The notes under the pieces are model-generated. The model ran no database searches, had not been told where the DNA came from, and worked only from the letters and a program-made list of their open reading frames with translations. A program made the translations under genes and the position numbers. A stretch of 14,414 bases of DNA from CAYMRB01 sp964392615 (GTDB lineage: Bacteria > Planctomycetota > UBA8108), in contig CAYMRB010000261.1 of the NCBI GenBank assembly GCA_964392615.1, positions 1 through 14,414 on the forward strand, given 5' to 3'. The stretch's first letter is position 1. Every line of letters begins with the position of its first letter. Below are positions 13,565-14,414 of this stretch, in pieces.

Positions 13565-13625
13565 GATGGGAGCCCGCCCCGCGAACGAGGGCCGCCGCGG
13601 CGCTCCGGGGGGTGCGAAGGTCTCG

Positions 13626-13632
13626 AAGGAGG
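13626..13632 (+). promoter_or_regulatory. Strong Shine-Dalgarno AAGGAGG setting a TTG start
   Basis: AAGGAGG is a full match to the anti-Shine-Dalgarno of 16S rRNA and ends 8 nt before TTG 13641. It is the strongest ribosome-binding site in the window and decides the start of the FG-GAP gene. Confidence 0.85.
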
Positions 13633-13640
13633 GCACCGCG

Positions 13641-14414
13641 TTGCGGCGACGACGGATATCGGCAGCGGTGATGGCTGCGCTCTGCATCGCGGCGGCACAG
13701 GCCGCGACGGCTGGCGACCTTCCCGATCCGATCGTCTACACGCTGCGCGGCCCGGTGCCGCGCGCCGAGCTCGGCTACGCGCTCGCGCCCCTCGGCGACA
13801 TCGACGGCGACGGCGTCGGCGACTTCGCGGCGGGCATGCCGGGCATCCGGCTCGAGCCGTTCGTCAAGGGTGCCGTCGTCTTCGTCAGCGGCGCAACTGG
13901 TACCGCGTTGCGGACGTACACGGGGCCGCCCGACTCGCCGGGAATCGGACGGGTCATCGGAACGCTCGAGGACCTCGACGGCGACGGAATACGCGAGCTT
14001 GGAGTGCGGCGGGATGCCTTCGTCGTGGACATCGTCGAGCCCGAGTCCCTCGGCGTCCTGCGCTCGATCGAGGTCGATCCGGGCGGCGACGAGCCGGCCG
14101 GCGTCGAGGGCATCTACGGCACGCCCGACCTCGACGGCGATGGAATCGGAGATCTCTTCATCGCGCAGCCGGCGTGGCAGCGACCGGTGACGGAAACACT
14201 CGGCCGCGTGCGGCTGCATTCGGGTGCCACCGGCGAGCTCGTCTGGGAGCGCGTCGGCAATCGCGGCCGCGGCTACTTCGGCCAAGGGCTCGCGTACGTC
14301 GGCGAGACGGCCGGCGACGGCGTGCCACACGTCGTCGTCGCACAGCCGGCCTTCTCGCTCGGCATCCGCGCGCGACTGTACCTCCTCGACGCGCGTACCG
14401 GCGACGAGGTCGCC
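13641..14414 (+). CDS. Secreted FG-GAP (integrin alpha-like beta-propeller) protein, 3' partial
   Basis: The frame is open from TTG 13641 to the window end (258 codons). Residues 1-24 form a signal peptide: MRRRR, a hydrophobic core (ISAAVMAALCIAAA) and an Ala-rich cleavage region ending ATA before Gly25. The mature part has FG-GAP blades with calcium-binding DxDGDGxxD loops at 53-61 (DIDGDGVGD), 111-119 (variant, with Glu in the last position: DLDGDGIRE) and 163-171 (DLDGDGIGD), plus PQQ/propeller-like strands such as VVFVSGATGTALRTY and VRLHSGATGELVWE. A degenerate fourth loop (ETAGDGVPH) lies near 223-231. Such proteins are exported and often bind surfaces or other proteins. No lipobox cysteine is evident. 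An ATG at 13566 would give a longer N-terminus but spoils the signal peptide and precedes the predicted transcript start. Confidence 0.88.
   Translation, partial: MRRRRISAAVMAALCIAAAQAATAGDLPDPIVYTLRGPVPRAELGYALAPLGDIDGDGVGDFAAGMPGIRLEPFVKGAVVFVSGATGTALRTYTGPPDSPGIGRVIGTLEDLDGDGIRELGVRRDAFVVDIVEPESLGVLRSIEVDPGGDEPAGVEGIYGTPDLDGDGIGDLFIAQPAWQRPVTETLGRVRLHSGATGELVWERVGNRGRGYFGQGLAYVGETAGDGVPHVVVAQPAFSLGIRARLYLLDARTGDEVA

Overview
The window is a GC-rich bacterial chromosome segment made mostly of housekeeping genes. The lineage cannot be fixed from sequence alone. GTG and TTG starts are common, the trigger factor has a degenerate prolyl-isomerase domain, and a secreted FG-GAP (integrin-like) protein is present. 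Together these would suit Planctomycetota, Myxococcota or a similar deep Gram-negative lineage; this is a tentative inference. A 10-N gap at 542-551, flanked by long C runs, marks this as a scaffold. Linkage of positions 1-541 to the rest rests only on scaffolding.

Layout. 1-147 is the aspartate-rich C-terminus of an unidentified protein (+). After the gap comes an ALG5-like family 2 glycosyltransferase (-, 674-1396). Between it and an orphan 121-aa protein (+, 1947-2312) lies the most unusual stretch. A near-consensus promoter (1454-1482) is followed by about 210 nt that fold into consecutive stems and end in a terminator-like hairpin with a U-rich tract; I read this as a candidate small structured RNA. 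On the minus strand follow arfB (ribosome rescue) and a dihydroorotase (2363-4050). The tig-clpP-clpX operon (4537-8033) is read divergently from these, behind a good promoter and a roughly 350-nt leader with GC-rich repeats. Next come rpmE (bL31, with its own TATAAT promoter), prfA (RF1) and prmC (RF1 methyltransferase). murA follows with its own promoter and a strongly folded leader, then a SAM-dependent methyltransferase of unknown role. A convergent TMEM14-like membrane protein (-) and a secreted FG-GAP protein (+, cut by the window end) close the window.

How the genes fit together. Much of the centre serves translation termination and protein quality control: ArfB rescues stalled ribosomes, RF1 terminates and PrmC modifies its GGQ loop, trigger factor folds nascent chains, and ClpXP degrades failures. 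MurA starts peptidoglycan precursor synthesis, and dihydroorotase belongs to pyrimidine synthesis. The sequence-supported promoters look like housekeeping sigma-70 types (-35 near TTGACA, 16-18 nt spacer, -10 near TATAAT/TAGAAT).

I saw no tRNA, rRNA, CRISPR array, transposase, phage gene or recognisable defence system. The novelty is in the non-coding parts, not the protein-coding genes.
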